From Cucumis sativus (Eukaryota; Streptophyta; Magnoliopsida; Cucurbitales; Cucurbitaceae): 64,000 bases of DNA. Location of the stretch: the NCBI RefSeq assembly GCF_000004075.3, contig NC_026656.2, forward strand, positions 17,432,607 through 17,496,606, read 5' to 3'. Below the pieces are notes generated by a model. That model was not told the DNA's origin. It ran no database searches and saw only the letters and a program-made list of their open reading frames with translations. Of this stretch, positions 47,126 through 59,400 are shown one piece after another. Positions within the stretch are counted from its first letter, which is position 1, and each line of letters begins with the position of its first letter. Position numbers and translations under genes: made by a program.

Positions 47126-50060
47126 TACTTCCGAAAAATAGCAAATTTATTCTTAAAACGTTAGAATAGCAAAATTGAAAAATCTGAAAATAAATAAATG
47201 GAACAATGTTTCAAATATTTCTACCCAATTCAAAATCAATTCTAAATACAATTGTTCACTTAAAACCCAAATACCTGTAATAATTAAATAACACACCATG
47301 GTTGAAATTGTGCATGTTTAGATATTAAAGAATCAAGCTTCACTACCTTCTACTTTTGTAGATTCACCAAATCTTCAAAGTCTTCGATCATTTGCAAAAA
47401 ATATTGGAGCTTCAAGTTTCGTCCTCCTCGAAACCTTCCAAGTCTTCATACATTCCGTGCAAATCAAAGAATTTTCTTCTTGTCAACCATCTTCTTCATC
47501 AAATCGATTATAGATTATTTTTCGTTTCGCGCAAAGGTAAGCTTCTTCAACGATTTTTCTTTTTTATTCTTCGCTCGTTTAAATTACAACAATAATATAT
47601 CCACTTGATTTTTAGAAAAGATACAATGTATGTCACAAAACCCAAACAACAAAGTCACTAAAATCCGCGCGACTGGCGGTGGCTAGAAGTTTTGGCATAA
47701 TTGGTGAACGAATGAGACTGGCGCGACTGGGCATGCGACGCGCGAAGGAACAACCGGCGCAAAGGTGCTATACTTCGAATGAAGTAAACATGCGACTAGC
47801 GGCGTGCAGCGGAGGAGATGTTTTTTTGCGGCTTAGTTCTCGATCAACGTAATGGAGAAGGTGGCTACAAAAGTGGAGATCTCGATTGGACGAAGAACAC
47901 TCAAACGAAGATGGAGATGTCGGCGGCGGCTAGGGTTTGGCGAGAGTGAAGAAGATGATGAATAGTAATAATAATATTATTATATTATTATTTTCCCTTA
48001 AATATCTTCCTTTTCCTTTTTTGTCTTTTCCAATTTAAATAAAACAAATATTTTCTTCTCAATTAATTTCTTCCAAAAATAAAATTTTCATTTTTTATAA
48101 ATATTTTGAAATATAAATAATTAAAAAATGTTAAATTCATGTTCGCTATTATTTTGGAGATATAAAGATAATCATAGCATGATTTTAGGGATGATAAATT
48201 TTTAAATTTAAATTATTATTAACATAACTATTTTATAAATTTTTAAATCAATTTTAATATTTTGGCGGTTTCAAATCAAAATTTAAAATCTATTTTTAAA
48301 TAACAATTGTGAAAAATAGATAAAGGATATTAACAAGATAATCCTAAAATTTTGAAATTATATTTGACATTATTTTAGGAAATCAATCAACTACAACGAT
48401 TATAGGGGAATATCAAAATTTTCTTAGAATAATCATATATACATTAAGTGCATCATAATTATAGGGGTAAAATACAATTTTAATTTTAACCACAACTAAA
48501 TAAATGGTTAATTACTTGATTTGAAACCTACAAACAATAAAATATGGAATAAATTGTAGGCTTAAATCTAGGGGACGTTGATTCAATCAATTTCATTTCG
48601 AAAATAATTATTCGTTTAATACTTTTACACAACTCAATAATTTGAAAATACGATGTATTTGTGATTCTGGCCATCATTTTAACCTACACAACTACAATAT
48701 ATCTATCAGATAAGAATTTTCCTCCATACTAGTAAAACCTAAAAGTATATAAAAAAAAAAGTAAAATTAATGTATTTATATTTGACATAATTTTAGGGAA
48801 TGATCTAAAATTTAAATTCAAATTGTTATTAAAACTGTATCATGTTTTATTTAATAAATTGTACAAAATAACATATTTAGTTAAGATTTACCAAATTTGA
48901 AGGTTAATTACAAAATACAGTGAATTTGTGCTATTTTCAATATCATGTGTCGTTTTTTTTACCTATTGAAATAAATTGTATTTGGAACATGTGAAATCAA
49001 GATTGGTAATGATACTACATCTTGACGACCAAATATATATATATTTTTTTTTGTGTCAGAAATCTGTTGATTGAAATATGTTTGTATAATAGATGACTAT
49101 AAGATTTTAAAGATTGTGGATCACAATTATGATGTGCTTGAGACTTTTACTAGATGAAAATAGACGTAGATATTAACGTAGTTTAAAACACGTTTCAAAA
49201 TAATTATTCCTACCATTGGCACAATAAAACAATTTTTAAAAGATAAAAATAAACCAATTAGCACAATCTTACGGGAAGATAAAATTTTAAATTCAATTTG
49301 CTACGAGCAATACTTATTTTGGAGGTATTTAAATACAAAATTTAAATTCAATAATCTTATAAATATTTTGGAATATAATCCAAAAATGTTAAATTCATGG
49401 TTGCCATTATGTTAGGGATATCAATCCAATAACACGATTTTAACATAATTTACAAGAATTTAAAATTAATTTTTAAATGGTAGTAAATAATATCTAAACA
49501 AAATGTTTATAGTTTAATAATAATTACATAACAAAATTGCATTGACCTTATGTTACCATTTATTCCCAAATAATTATTAACAATTTATTATTATTAATAT
49601 GGTCGATCTCAATATGAAATAATTGATATATCCATAATTACAGGGAAGATACAAAGTTGTGATTATATAAAATGCATAATTTTAGATAAAAGATATTATT
49701 TTAAATTTAAATTTTTGAATATTCCAACGAAACCTACAATAATCGATTATAAATTGAAGATATGAATCTAGAATTTAGTTAAATGAGATCTAATAGATAA
49801 AATAAATATTTATTTAGTTAAATAATATCAAAATACAACGTAATCGTAATTAATAAAATGATATTGTAATTAATAAAATTGGATTTTATTTTTTTACGGT
49901 TCACAAATACATTGTAATTAATAAAATGATATTCATTATATCAAGGGTAAAGTCGGTTGAAAAATTATAAAAAATTATATATCTTTTGCAATTTTGTTAA
50001 AAATCAAATTAATTTTTAAATTTGCTATTATCCAAAGTGCACTATCTTATTTTATCATTA
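47126..50060. mobile_element. Candidate decayed transposon with a GC-rich insert
   Basis: A roughly 300-bp island at 47660-47960 is far more GC-rich than its surroundings (GCGCGACTGGGCATGCGACG; GATGTCGGCGGCGGCTAGGG). It sits in AT-rich DNA. Outer segments AAAAATAGCAAATTTATT (about 47136) and, reversed, GGATAATAGCAAATTT (about 50020) are weakly inverted. Diverged internal repeats occur: TATTTTGAAATATAA with TGTTAAATTCATG near 48100-48140 recurs near 49360-49400. This could be a Mutator-type element that captured a gene piece, or several nested decayed elements. No open frame of note. Boundaries are guesses. Confidence 0.3.
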
Positions 50061-50089
50061 TCACAAATTTCTAATATAGTAATATTTTA

Positions 50090-50275
50090 TATTTTAGAAA
50101 AATTATAAATATAACAAAATTTATGTTTTTATGGCGGATAGAAATTTTACCATATTTGTAATATGATTTTGGTTAGACCAATATTTACAATATTATTTTG
50201 GTCTATGGGTGATAGAGTTTTATAAATTTTACTATACTTTTATAATTTTTTTAAAATATTATTATATTTGCCACC
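50090..50275. mobile_element. Third, diverged copy of the 20.7-kb foldback MITE
   Basis: AATTATAAATATAACAAAAT at the left and, reversed, AATATAATAATATTTTAAAA with TATAAAAGTATAG at the right enclose TTAGACCAATATTTACAATA and GGTCTATGGGTGATAGAG. Order and motifs resemble the elements at 20706 and 1679. It is strongly decayed. Confidence 0.45.
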
Positions 50276-51096
50276 ATGTAGTTGAAAATCATAATATAAT
50301 GAAATATTTACATAAAAGTTTTAGCCTAAGTGCCTATCACTCACCACAAAATCCAAACATTTGAAAAATCAAGCATATTTATAAGAAAGAGAGACTACAA
50401 GTAAATATCAGGACGAAGTTAGTGATATGAACAACCTATTGCAAGTCCTACTCTTTTGAAAAAAATCTAATAAAACCCATTAACTATTTAAACTATTTTT
50501 ATCAAGTCCTTGATAATTTTTTTTTAAGAAGAATAAAGTTCATAAGTTTCTTTTTCCTCATTTTTGTATCTACTAATCTTGTGAATTTTATTGCCACTTA
50601 GCATTTGTATTTCTAAAGAAAAGGGGGAGAAAACAAAAGAAAAAAAACTACGCATTTATGTTGGCTTACCAAATATTATTGGAGTATTATCCATACGAAA
50701 ACAAATCTTATCCGAAAAGGAAAAATCCAAAGAAGATGAAACGATGTTTACCAAATGATTAGATTGTTTTTACATAAAGTTAAAAGCCAAGAATTTGTCT
50801 AACATTTCTAAACAAGTTTATAGATTTGACATAGATTTTATAGAGAAATGTGAGTGTAATCTTGGAGTGAGAGGCAATAATGAGAAGTAAAATCTGAGGC
50901 AGTGATGAAAACCACATAAAATGAAGAACAAGATTTGTCTCACCCCACCAATGCCCAAACGAGAGGCAAAGACGAATGGAAGGAGATGAAGTTTCAACCC
51001 ATCGGCTTCATTAAGCCACACGATTCTATATCCCCTTCTATCTTCTTCCTTCTTTAATTTCATTTTTCCCCCTCTGTGCATCTTTAGATTCTCCAT
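50276..51096 (+). other. Upstream region and leader of the CaS-like gene
   Basis: AT-rich up to about 50800, then less so. A pyrimidine-rich leader at 51020-51096 ends with the donor CTCCAT|GTAAGT. The leader intron runs 51097-51296 to GTGCAG. I cannot place a TATA box with confidence. Confidence 0.5.
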
Positions 51097-51297
51097 GTAA
51101 GTTCGTCTAACCTTCAGATTTCCCTTCTATTGTTTTTGCTGCTTCATGAATGATTTTACCCCATTGGCTTATTCATATGTGATTCTCCCACGGTTGGGCA
51201 GTGATGGGCAGTGCTTTTTTTTGCTTACTTTTGTTCTGAATTCGTCAGTTTTTTTGTTTCTATCTTTTGATCGATATTTCTTTCATTTGGGTGCAGG

Positions 51298-51312
51298 ATG
51301 AAAGGCTTTTGA
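51298..51312 (+). promoter_or_regulatory. Minimal upstream ORF in the CaS-like leader
   Basis: Two bases after the leader intron acceptor an ATG opens a 4-codon frame (Met-Lys-Gly-Phe-stop), 48 nt before the main ATG. If the leader is spliced as read, ribosomes would meet this uORF first and would have to reinitiate. Confidence 0.45.
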
Positions 51313-51360
51313 AGTGTTTTCCCCCCCTTATTAGTGTTATTAACTAGGATTCAATTCACA

Positions 51361-54300
51361 ATGTTGTCGGTTTGCTCGGTGACCCCTAGCTGTTCTTCTC
51401 AATCTAAGGTGGGAACTGAGTTTAATCTTCTGCTTTTGATTTCAAGATTGATGATAGTGTTCAGTTGGAGAATGAATCAGTGATCTTTTAGTTTACAATC
51501 ACTGTAACTGTATGCATAAGTAACCATTATGATGTGGAATAATAAACCTGCAGATTACTTTCCACGGTGGCCTGAGACCCTTTCTGCCATTCCCAAAGGA
51601 TTTTCAAGTTGGCAGCCATGTTACAGCAGATGGGAGCTTCACTGGCTTGCTTCGAGGAACTCAATTCCATGGAGGTTTTCCTAAAGCTTTCACCACAAGA
51701 TCCTCGCTTTCTAATTTGACTATGAATGCTCAACACCCATTATCTACAGGTAACAAAAATCTAAACTCTAGAAACTTTGCTAGTCGTACAGTTGTAATTC
51801 CAGTTTATCTGCAGGAGAAGGGACACTCCTTGATGTTTCTGGACTACGCAGTGAAATTACGTCTGCTCAAGTTTTACCTATACAGCACGAAACTGGGCTA
51901 GGCGATAAAATTGCATCAGAGAAAATGCTCTTTCTGTCCGACTCCCTAAATGTCGATAATAGTTCAGTTTCTAATTTGAAAGCAAGCACGGAGGATTTTT
52001 TGGATCGCGTCAGCGAGTCCTTTAATGCCTCTATACAACAAGGGGAAAACACTATTGAGAAATCATTGGATACAATTAACTCATTCGTATCATCTTTGAT
52101 TAAACGGGGCAATCAAAGTGTAGATGATGCCGTCAGTAGTATATTTTCATCTGTTGATCAGATTGGGGAACAAGGTAGTAATAAAGTCACCAACTTTTCA
52201 TCTGGGCTCAAGGAAGGATCAATTAAAGCTTCTATTGCTGCAATCGACTTACTGAGACATGCAGTTGTTGCAATTGAGGATTCTCTGATAAATGCAACTT
52301 CATTTGTTGTCTACTCCTATGGGTCTGCCAAGGAACTCTTTCCTCCTGAGATCAGAATTGCTCTGAGTTCGTCCGAGCAAAAAGTAGCTGAAATCTTGAG
52401 TCCTGTCAAGACTGGTTTTCAACAGGTATTAATTGATGATTTAAGATGTCATTCAGGTCTTTTCTGATTTTCTAAAAGATGTATGTTAACATGTTTCGAG
52501 GATCCAAATTGTGTTAAATTATACATTGAATGTATTTTTTTGAAATCAGATTTACCCTACTGTTGAGAGTTTGGAGAAAATCGTTGGCTTAGATCCTAGT
52601 GATCCGCTGGTTCCATTTTTTCTCCTCGTTGGAAGCTCTGTCACTCTGTGGTATGATTATTCTTTATGTTCGAGTATAACTTCATTATGCCGTACTATGG
52701 AGAACATAGAATCCGTTGCTTGAGGTTTAAAATTTTAATCAGATCTGTGCAGGATTTTCTACTGGACAAATACATATGGTGGTTATTCTGGAGATTTATC
52801 CCCTGAAGCAACTTTGGAGCTTCTGAAAGGATCTGATAATGCTGTTCTTATTGATGTCCGGCCAGAGGCAAGAGACTGTAAAATTTCATGGCCTTTTGTA
52901 TTCACATGACTGAGCATGTTTAAGTCCTCATATCTTCACAAAATAATTGTGTTGGACGTTTCATTCGAGCCCTACTCTTCTACTGTTCAATGAAATATGT
53001 AGTGTAAAGTTATTGAAAAATGAAATTCCATCGTGCTCCGAGATCAAAGACAAGGGTTAATAGGAGGGAAAGAGAGCAGTCACTTCTTCAGTTAAAACCA
53101 AGTATTTTGGCTACTGTTTTGAATTTTACTATTTTTTGACTTTTCCCGGATGCAATCTGGCAGTAACAAAATATAGACAGTTCTAAAATGAAGTCATTAA
53201 AATTTGTAATAGCAAAGTATAGAATTTAAAATATGTTGTTTTCTCCTTTCTTTCTACAGGATTTGAGAGAAAAAGATGGCATTCCTGATCTTAGGCGTGG
53301 AGCACGAGCTCGCTATACAAGTGTAACTCTACCAGAGGTAGGCTTGTGTGCATTATTATAATTTGAAAGTATGTAAATTAGATAAACTATATGTTTTTAG
53401 TAGCCAGCAAAAACAAGCACTGTACTCAGCTTCAAGCTTCTTAAAGCTTAAATTTCTGTACTTTAATTTTCAGGTTGATGGCTCTATACGGAAGTTAGTC
53501 ACGAATGGAAGAGACCTCGATGACACTTTACTTGCTTCTGTCATCCGGAACCTAAAGATTGTTCAGGTAGTTGGCCTCTTTACAAAATATAGACGGAAGT
53601 AGTAAAAGTTACCATGGAGCTCAAGAACAATTTGCTTACTGTTCTTATGCTTGAAACTGTAAACTTTTATTTCTTTAGTTTCTTCAGTTGTTGCTGATAG
53701 TTGTCTGTTACAGGTATTTTTCTTTCCTTTTATTTTCTTAAAAAAATTATTTTCAAATAAATATGCCAATGGCCAAGTTGCACAAAATAAATGTGCCAAT
53801 TTCTGCAGTTGCCAATATCTATCTTGGGAGATGTCACTTTGACTTGTGTCTGTATTAGAATATTGTTGACTTGTGTCTGTATTAGAATATTGTTGACTTG
53901 TGTCTGTATCTGAACTTTCTCATGATTATACAATTCTTAGAAATAGGATTTGGTTTGATTAATGATGTGATTATTGGCTTGTGCTCTCTGTAGGACAGGT
54001 CCAAGGTTATCGTCATGGATGCCAATGGTACAGGTTCTAAAAACGTTGCTAGATCATTGAGAAAACTTGGGGTCAAGGTAAGTATTCTGCAGTTCGAACA
54101 CTCTCTTTTAGGAATTTAGAAACATTTTCTGACATCGTTTGATCTTGGAGATTTTAATACGTGCCATTGACAGGGTAATGAGCTGTAGGTTTCTAATACT
54201 AACTCATCTAATTTTTTTCTCATCTCAAAGATGGTTATATTATACGATTATCTGGAATGAAAGACTCTTCAAGTTCTTTCAGGACAAAGAAAGATCTTCT

Positions 54301-56559
54301 CTAGCAGTCACTAACCATGGCTTAAATCCCTTAACCAACCATGGCTTAAATCCTCTCATATCTAATTGGAGAAGTTTTTTGTAATCTCTTGCATGGTTTT
54401 CCCATTTTGTATAATTTCATTTGATCAATGAAAAATTGTTTCCTATCCAATTTCCTCCCCACTAATTTTCTGTTGAATCACTTACCTATATATTAGTATT
54501 AAAACATTATTATTTCTTCTTCTTCGTCGTCTTCTTCTTATTATTATTTTGAGAAATTTGTGTAAATAATTCTCCTGTTATAGGATGTTCTTTACATTCA
54601 AAATTACCAAATCTCAATTTCTTTGGATGTTTACGTGACAGAAACCATACTTGATCCAAGGGGGATATCAGTCCTGGGTGAAACAGGGCCTCCGCATCAA
54701 GGAGCTCAAACCTGAAACACCACTCAGCATACTTAACGAGGTATCTAACATTTTTGCTGTGTAATCAAGCACATGCAAATGTCTGGAAGAAAAATCTAGT
54801 TTTCATATACCCAGCTGTTTGTGCATGCTGCAAAATATGCGGGAAAAGTTAAAGTAATTGTAAATGTAATAATCATCGTTGTGTGACAGAAGTGAACAAA
54901 TTTTCATCTTGACCTGATCTAGGACAGGATCGTTAAAAATTTACAATTGATTGATAAAATAAAATGAAATTTTCGTAGCCTGCATTTTAGTGGGATGCAT
55001 TTATCAACTAAGGCAAGCTAATCAGTTGTAAACGATGAGATGTTCAGCTCAGTTTGGAAGGGAACTTCTACTTGTTCTTCATTCTACAGTAATTTTTTAC
55101 TTTCTCACAGAAGAAATGCTGCTTTTCCATTCCAACCACGATGTATGTTTAATTTGAGCCTCGGTGGACAAAATACAATCTCTTCCATCTGTTTTGACTT
55201 GAACACTTAGTTTTCGTTTCTTTGTATTTGTTATATTGATGAATTATGAAAATGATTGAATATGCTCGTTAAAAATTCTTTCAATGATCTGAATTTTCCT
55301 TTTTTGCATTTCTGAACCAAACTGCAATCATTTCAGGAAGCTGAGGCAATCCTGGAGGAAATAAATCCGTCTCCTGTGCAAGTTCTTAGTTATGGTTTGG
55401 TAAGGTTAAATTTACATACAAAATATTTCAGCAAGAAATTGCTGACAATTGAATTGATTTTTGTTCATGGCTTCTGCTCCTGATAATTAATTCCACCGAG
55501 GGATGGACTAAATATTTCATTTTTTGTTCATGGTTTGTTCTTCTGATGTGTATCATTCTCTAATCTATGTTCTTCATTTTGTGCAGGGTCTAGCTGCAAC
55601 TTTGTACGCTTTACTAGGTAATTCAAGTTTCATTTATTATTTACTGTTTGCATAAAGCCTCAGTTGGGTTTAATAGAGCTGAACTTCAATACTCCATCGT
55701 TTCATAAACAATTATGACAAGTTGGTTCCTTTGAATTAAAATGTACAGTAATCGGTGTGTTTTTGTTGTCTTCCAACATCATTTAGCAACTTTTATGTAT
55801 CTGTTCTCTTCTGAAACCCTGCACTTCCTCGTTGATTTCAGTCATCAAATAGACGCTGATTTGTTTAAAACTTTTAATCTTAACCACTGGTTGTTAAAGT
55901 TGGTACACTACGTCTCGTTTGTTTCGATGATAAGGTCATATGTGATACCCTGAGGGGCCCATGTAATCTTTTTCTAACCCATACAATTCTTGTCTATCAG
56001 AGTGGGAGACGTCACTACAAATAATTGCTATCCTTGGCATCGGTCAGGTACTTCTTGTGTTCTACAAGTTGAACTAATCAAAATTCATAGTTATGCTGCC
56101 TACTTTGGAACTACTATTTCTCTACTGTTAAATTGATATGGTATGGCAACTTCACCAGACAATTTATCGGCGAGTTACATCTTATGAAGATGCTGAAGAT
56201 TTGAACAAAGATGTCAGGTGAAGTCTAACTACCTAATATCTGTCCTATTTGATCATTTTCACTTGCTTTTCTAGCCATTTATGCACCAAAGTCTCTGACC
56301 ATTCCATCTTGTGGATTCTTGTAGGCTGTTACTTACTCCAGTCAGTCTTGGAGCTCAGGCATTATCATGGGCTGCTGAGAAACTGGAAACGAACGGCAAT
56401 GGATTACCGACATCTCCTTCCTCCTTGGATGTTCAAAACAGGGTGTTGCAAGCTGCTGCAAAGCACGAATCTCAGCCTTCAGTCGATGAAGGTATCCAGA
56501 ACAGACCGCCCGAGGCAGCAATTCCAGTCAGTGAGGGTATAGATCTTTCTGAGGCATAG
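51361..56559 (+). CDS. Thylakoid CaS-like protein with inactive rhodanese domain
   Basis: Exons are 51361-51408, 51554-51749, 51815-52425, 52550-52650, 52753-52867, 53260-53337, 53474-53566, 53994-54077, 54642-54740, 55337-55399, 55587-55617, 56001-56047, 56159-56217 and 56325-56559, giving 619 aa. The Ser/Thr-rich N-terminus (MLSVCSVTPSCSSQSK) looks like a chloroplast transit peptide. An amphipathic helical region follows (STEDFLDRVSESFNASIQQG). A membrane helix (VPFFLLVGSSVTLWIFYW, about 302-321) precedes a rhodanese-like domain (about 335-460, NAVLIDVRPE to LIQGGYQSWVKQGL). The catalytic Cys position reads Asp (VIVMDANG, D423), so sulfur transfer is unlikely, as in CaS. A second helix lies near 495-520. 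Closest remembered relative: Arabidopsis At3g59780. The intron after 52867 has a GC donor. The exact role is unknown; a thylakoid location is inferred. Confidence 0.92.
53841..53910. repeat. 27-bp tandem repeat, about 2.6 copies
   Basis: GACTTGTGTCTGTATTAGAA plus TATTGTT occurs at 53841-53867 and 53868-53894. A partial copy follows (GACTTGTGTCTGTAT). It lies in the intron of the CaS-like gene before exon 8. Confidence 0.95.
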
Positions 56560-57300
56560 AACAACATTTTTCTGGCAGTACATATTGCTTGTTAATGAAA
56601 TCCCCTTCTTCTAAACTTGGTTGTTTGATCCAACTATACTAACAGTATAACAAGTTGAAATGGATTGCTGCTTTGTTCAGCTGCTCAAGAAAAATGTGTG
56701 AGCTGATTCCTTTACCCTGATACCTTCTCTTTTCTCTCATAAAAGATGTAGTGTAGAGTCCTTTGCATATACACAATCAATCTTGGCTTGCTGTATATTT
56801 AAATACTAAATCTAATTTTTCTTTTCTGTATTCTAAAATTGTTTGATACTAAAAACTTATACAACATAACCATGGGTGAACTGGGGAACTTCAATGGAGA
56901 AACGTGTCATTTAAAAGAAAATTTTTGAACCGTTCTTCAAAATCTATCGAGGATAGATGTCACATATTTTTATCTTGTGTTCATAAGTATTTATCATGGA
57001 TGAATTCTATATTTTGTTGTATTTATAAATATTTTCAACAAATTTAGCATTCATTGATCGTGAAGGACCAAATTGAAAAGTGTTCCAATTGTTACGGTTA
57101 CTTACAAAGTCACCAAATACGGACTATTAGATTTTTTAATGCAAATAATAATAACAATAAGTAAAGGGTTTTTCAAAAATAGAAAAATTTGACCAAAGTC
57201 ATTATATAAATATTTTATTCTTGGCAAACTTCCAATGAAAAATATAAAGAATATAATCTTTTTAACAAAGTTATAGAAAACAAAATTTCTTTCGAGCTAT
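56560..57300. other. CaS-like 3' UTR and spacer
   Basis: The first about 250 bp probably hold the 3' UTR. The rest is AT-rich with no recognised feature until the promoter cluster at 57310. Confidence 0.5.
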
Positions 57301-57309
57301 AAATTTGTT

Positions 57310-57500
57310 TGGGCCGGATCGGGTCGGAATATGAAATTATTTACGTTGGGCCAAAAAGCCCAATAAAATGGAGAGCGTTTAAAAAAGAGGCCCAGCTGCT
57401 GGGTGAGTTGACCGAGTTCTACGGAATGGCTCTTTTGTAATTTGATAAGTAATGCAAATGCGATTAGGGTTTTAGTTCATCTTCTTCACAGCCTATAAAA
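57310..57500 (+). promoter_or_regulatory. Site II / telo-box / TATA promoter with no obvious coding gene
   Basis: Four site II elements occur: TGGGCC at 57310-57315 and 57347-57352, AGCCCA at 57357-57362 and GGCCCA at 57389-57394. They are followed by a telo-box TAGGGTTT at 57465-57472 and a TATA box TATAAAA at 57494-57500. A second TAGGGTTT lies at 57576-57583, in the presumed leader. This order and spacing is the classical plant promoter of ribosomal-protein, snoRNA and other translation-related genes. The motifs point to plus-strand transcription from about 57525. Confidence 0.75.
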
Positions 57501-57524
57501 TGCCGCCCCCGACCTCAGTATTGT

Positions 57525-58100
57525 TCGTACTCTTCGCTTACTGAACTCCCCATCTCTACATTTTAGTGTTTTTGTTAGGGTTTCTTCTTTCGTTATTTGT
57601 ATGTTCAATTCCTTCGTATTTCATTTACTGAATGGAAGAAGGTAAATGGAGTGAATGCCAATTTGCAGAGCAAGGGCGTCTTTGATTTAATGGCGTGAAT
57701 TGCATTGAAGGTTGGCAATACTAACGTTTAGCGATTCTCCGTGCCTGGCAAATCTTTTGGTTTTGATCATGGCCTCGAACAAGTCGCTACATTCATTCAA
57801 TCTCCTTTTCCTTTTCCTCTTTGTTTTTAAGAAATACATTTTGTGTTAGTAAAGTATTTTATCCATCTATTGTTTTAACAAAACCTTTTACTCTCTGCTG
57901 CTTTGATTCAAAAGTTTTTGTAACCAAACCTAGAAGATTGAATCTGAATTCGTTCAGTTGTGGATCTAATCTCATTTGTAGTATCATAATCTCTTGTAAA
58001 ACTCATCCGTAAGGATGTTTTTGTTATACCTATTTTTTACTGTTCCAAGTATTTTTTGCTAGACTTATCTCTCGTAGATTCCCACTTCAAATTCGACTTC
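57525..58100 (+). ncRNA. Candidate non-coding or short-ORF transcript
   Basis: Downstream of the promoter there is no long open frame. Possible splice signals are GAAG|GTAAAT near 57643 and TTTGCAG near 57668. The first ATG (57632) opens only a 17-codon frame. A later ATG at 57769 opens 26 codons, MASNKSLHSFNLLFLFLFVF then KKYILC, which looks like a signal peptide start. I could not find convincing C/D or H/ACA snoRNA boxes by eye. It may be a snoRNA host, another structural RNA, or a gene whose coding part has been lost. Confidence 0.35.
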
Positions 58101-59400
58101 TCATCCATAACCTCTTGATTTATAACCATCTGATTTTTGGAATTCGTTCCTTTATCGTAGTGTTTTCCTAGTATTCCTTCCTTTCTTCTGGTGCTGATTC
58201 ATGCTCGATGTCTCTATCGTAGGGTTTCTATAGTTGCATTGAATTTAGAAACGAGATGGATTAGTGGACGAAAGCGAATATGTGGATTTTCTCTTTATCA
58301 AGACTCATATCATGATGATCGTCTAATTATACTCAAATGATCTCTTCATTGTGGAGGATGTGGAAGAAAATGACGTGCGAAAGAAGTGGTCTTTTTGAAA
58401 TGCAAACAGACAATTGAAATTGAAATTTGTATATAGATTCAGAATACATTTCATAAATTGCAAAATGGAGATCTAACAAAAATATGAGTAGTAAATCAAT
58501 CTGAAAGGGTATGGTTTCGTACGTGAGATCTTGACAAGAATCCATCGAAATAACAAAAGAAATTAATAGTCATAAGGATTGAAAATCATGACTCGGTGAA
58601 AAGGTATGAATACTGATAAAAACAAGAGATCGAAAAACCCTTTCACTAAAATAACGAAGCTAAATATGAAATTTTATATAGGCGTGCGTATAAAGGAAAA
58701 ATTATCCCAAAGTTTAAAATAATTTTAAATGACATTGCCGTTGCTAATAATGTAATGTACAAACTTTGTGGAAATAATTTCAGTTCTGGTTCTTGTATAT
58801 TAAATTTAATGATTCAAAGCTAGAGTAACTTCAAATTGAAAACAGTGCTAATATCAATGAAACTAAAAGTGAAAGGAAATGGAGGAGTTGTAAAAAACCT
58901 TCACCTTAATAGAGAGGGAGAAGTTGGGATTTCTAAAACTTCTCTTTTTTAAAACGAGGAAAAACGTGTCTTTGGAGCGAGAGATGGAAAGAATTGATGA
59001 TCAAAATTGTAGATTGTTCTGATACACCAAGGAAACAGATTTTACATTATGAAGTAAAAGTGACAAAAACTAAAGCACACAACACACACAAACAACACTG
59101 CCATTACCTTCCTACCATCTATCACACCTAAACCAAACAGATCGACGCATAAAATACTGTATCTACACTGCAATACACACAATTTTTTTCCCTTTTTTTT
59201 TTTTGATGAGAGAGAGAGAGAAAGAGAGAAGGAATGGACAAAACAGAGCAAAGAAGATGATACTGACCATTATTGTTCTTCAACACATTAAAAAGACAAA
59301 GTACACCAAATGATGATTTCTGCTTTTTTTTTTTTCTTTTTCCCTTACCCCATCAACTCCTCTTCTACACATTCTCTTCCTTCCTACTCCATTCAACCTT
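58101..59400. other. Spacer and probable SAD 3' UTR
   Basis: No recognised gene. The last few hundred bases before 59401 are likely the desaturase 3' UTR on the minus strand. An (AG)n-rich tract lies at 59207-59229. Confidence 0.5.

Noticed and set aside
50818-51096. 92-codon minus-strand frame upstream of the CaS-like gene
   Set aside because: It is antisense to the CaS-like leader, which has a consistent splice donor on the plus strand.
53841-53910. CRISPR-like direct repeats
   Set aside because: The 27-bp units are directly adjacent with no spacers and lie in a plant intron; they are a simple tandem repeat.
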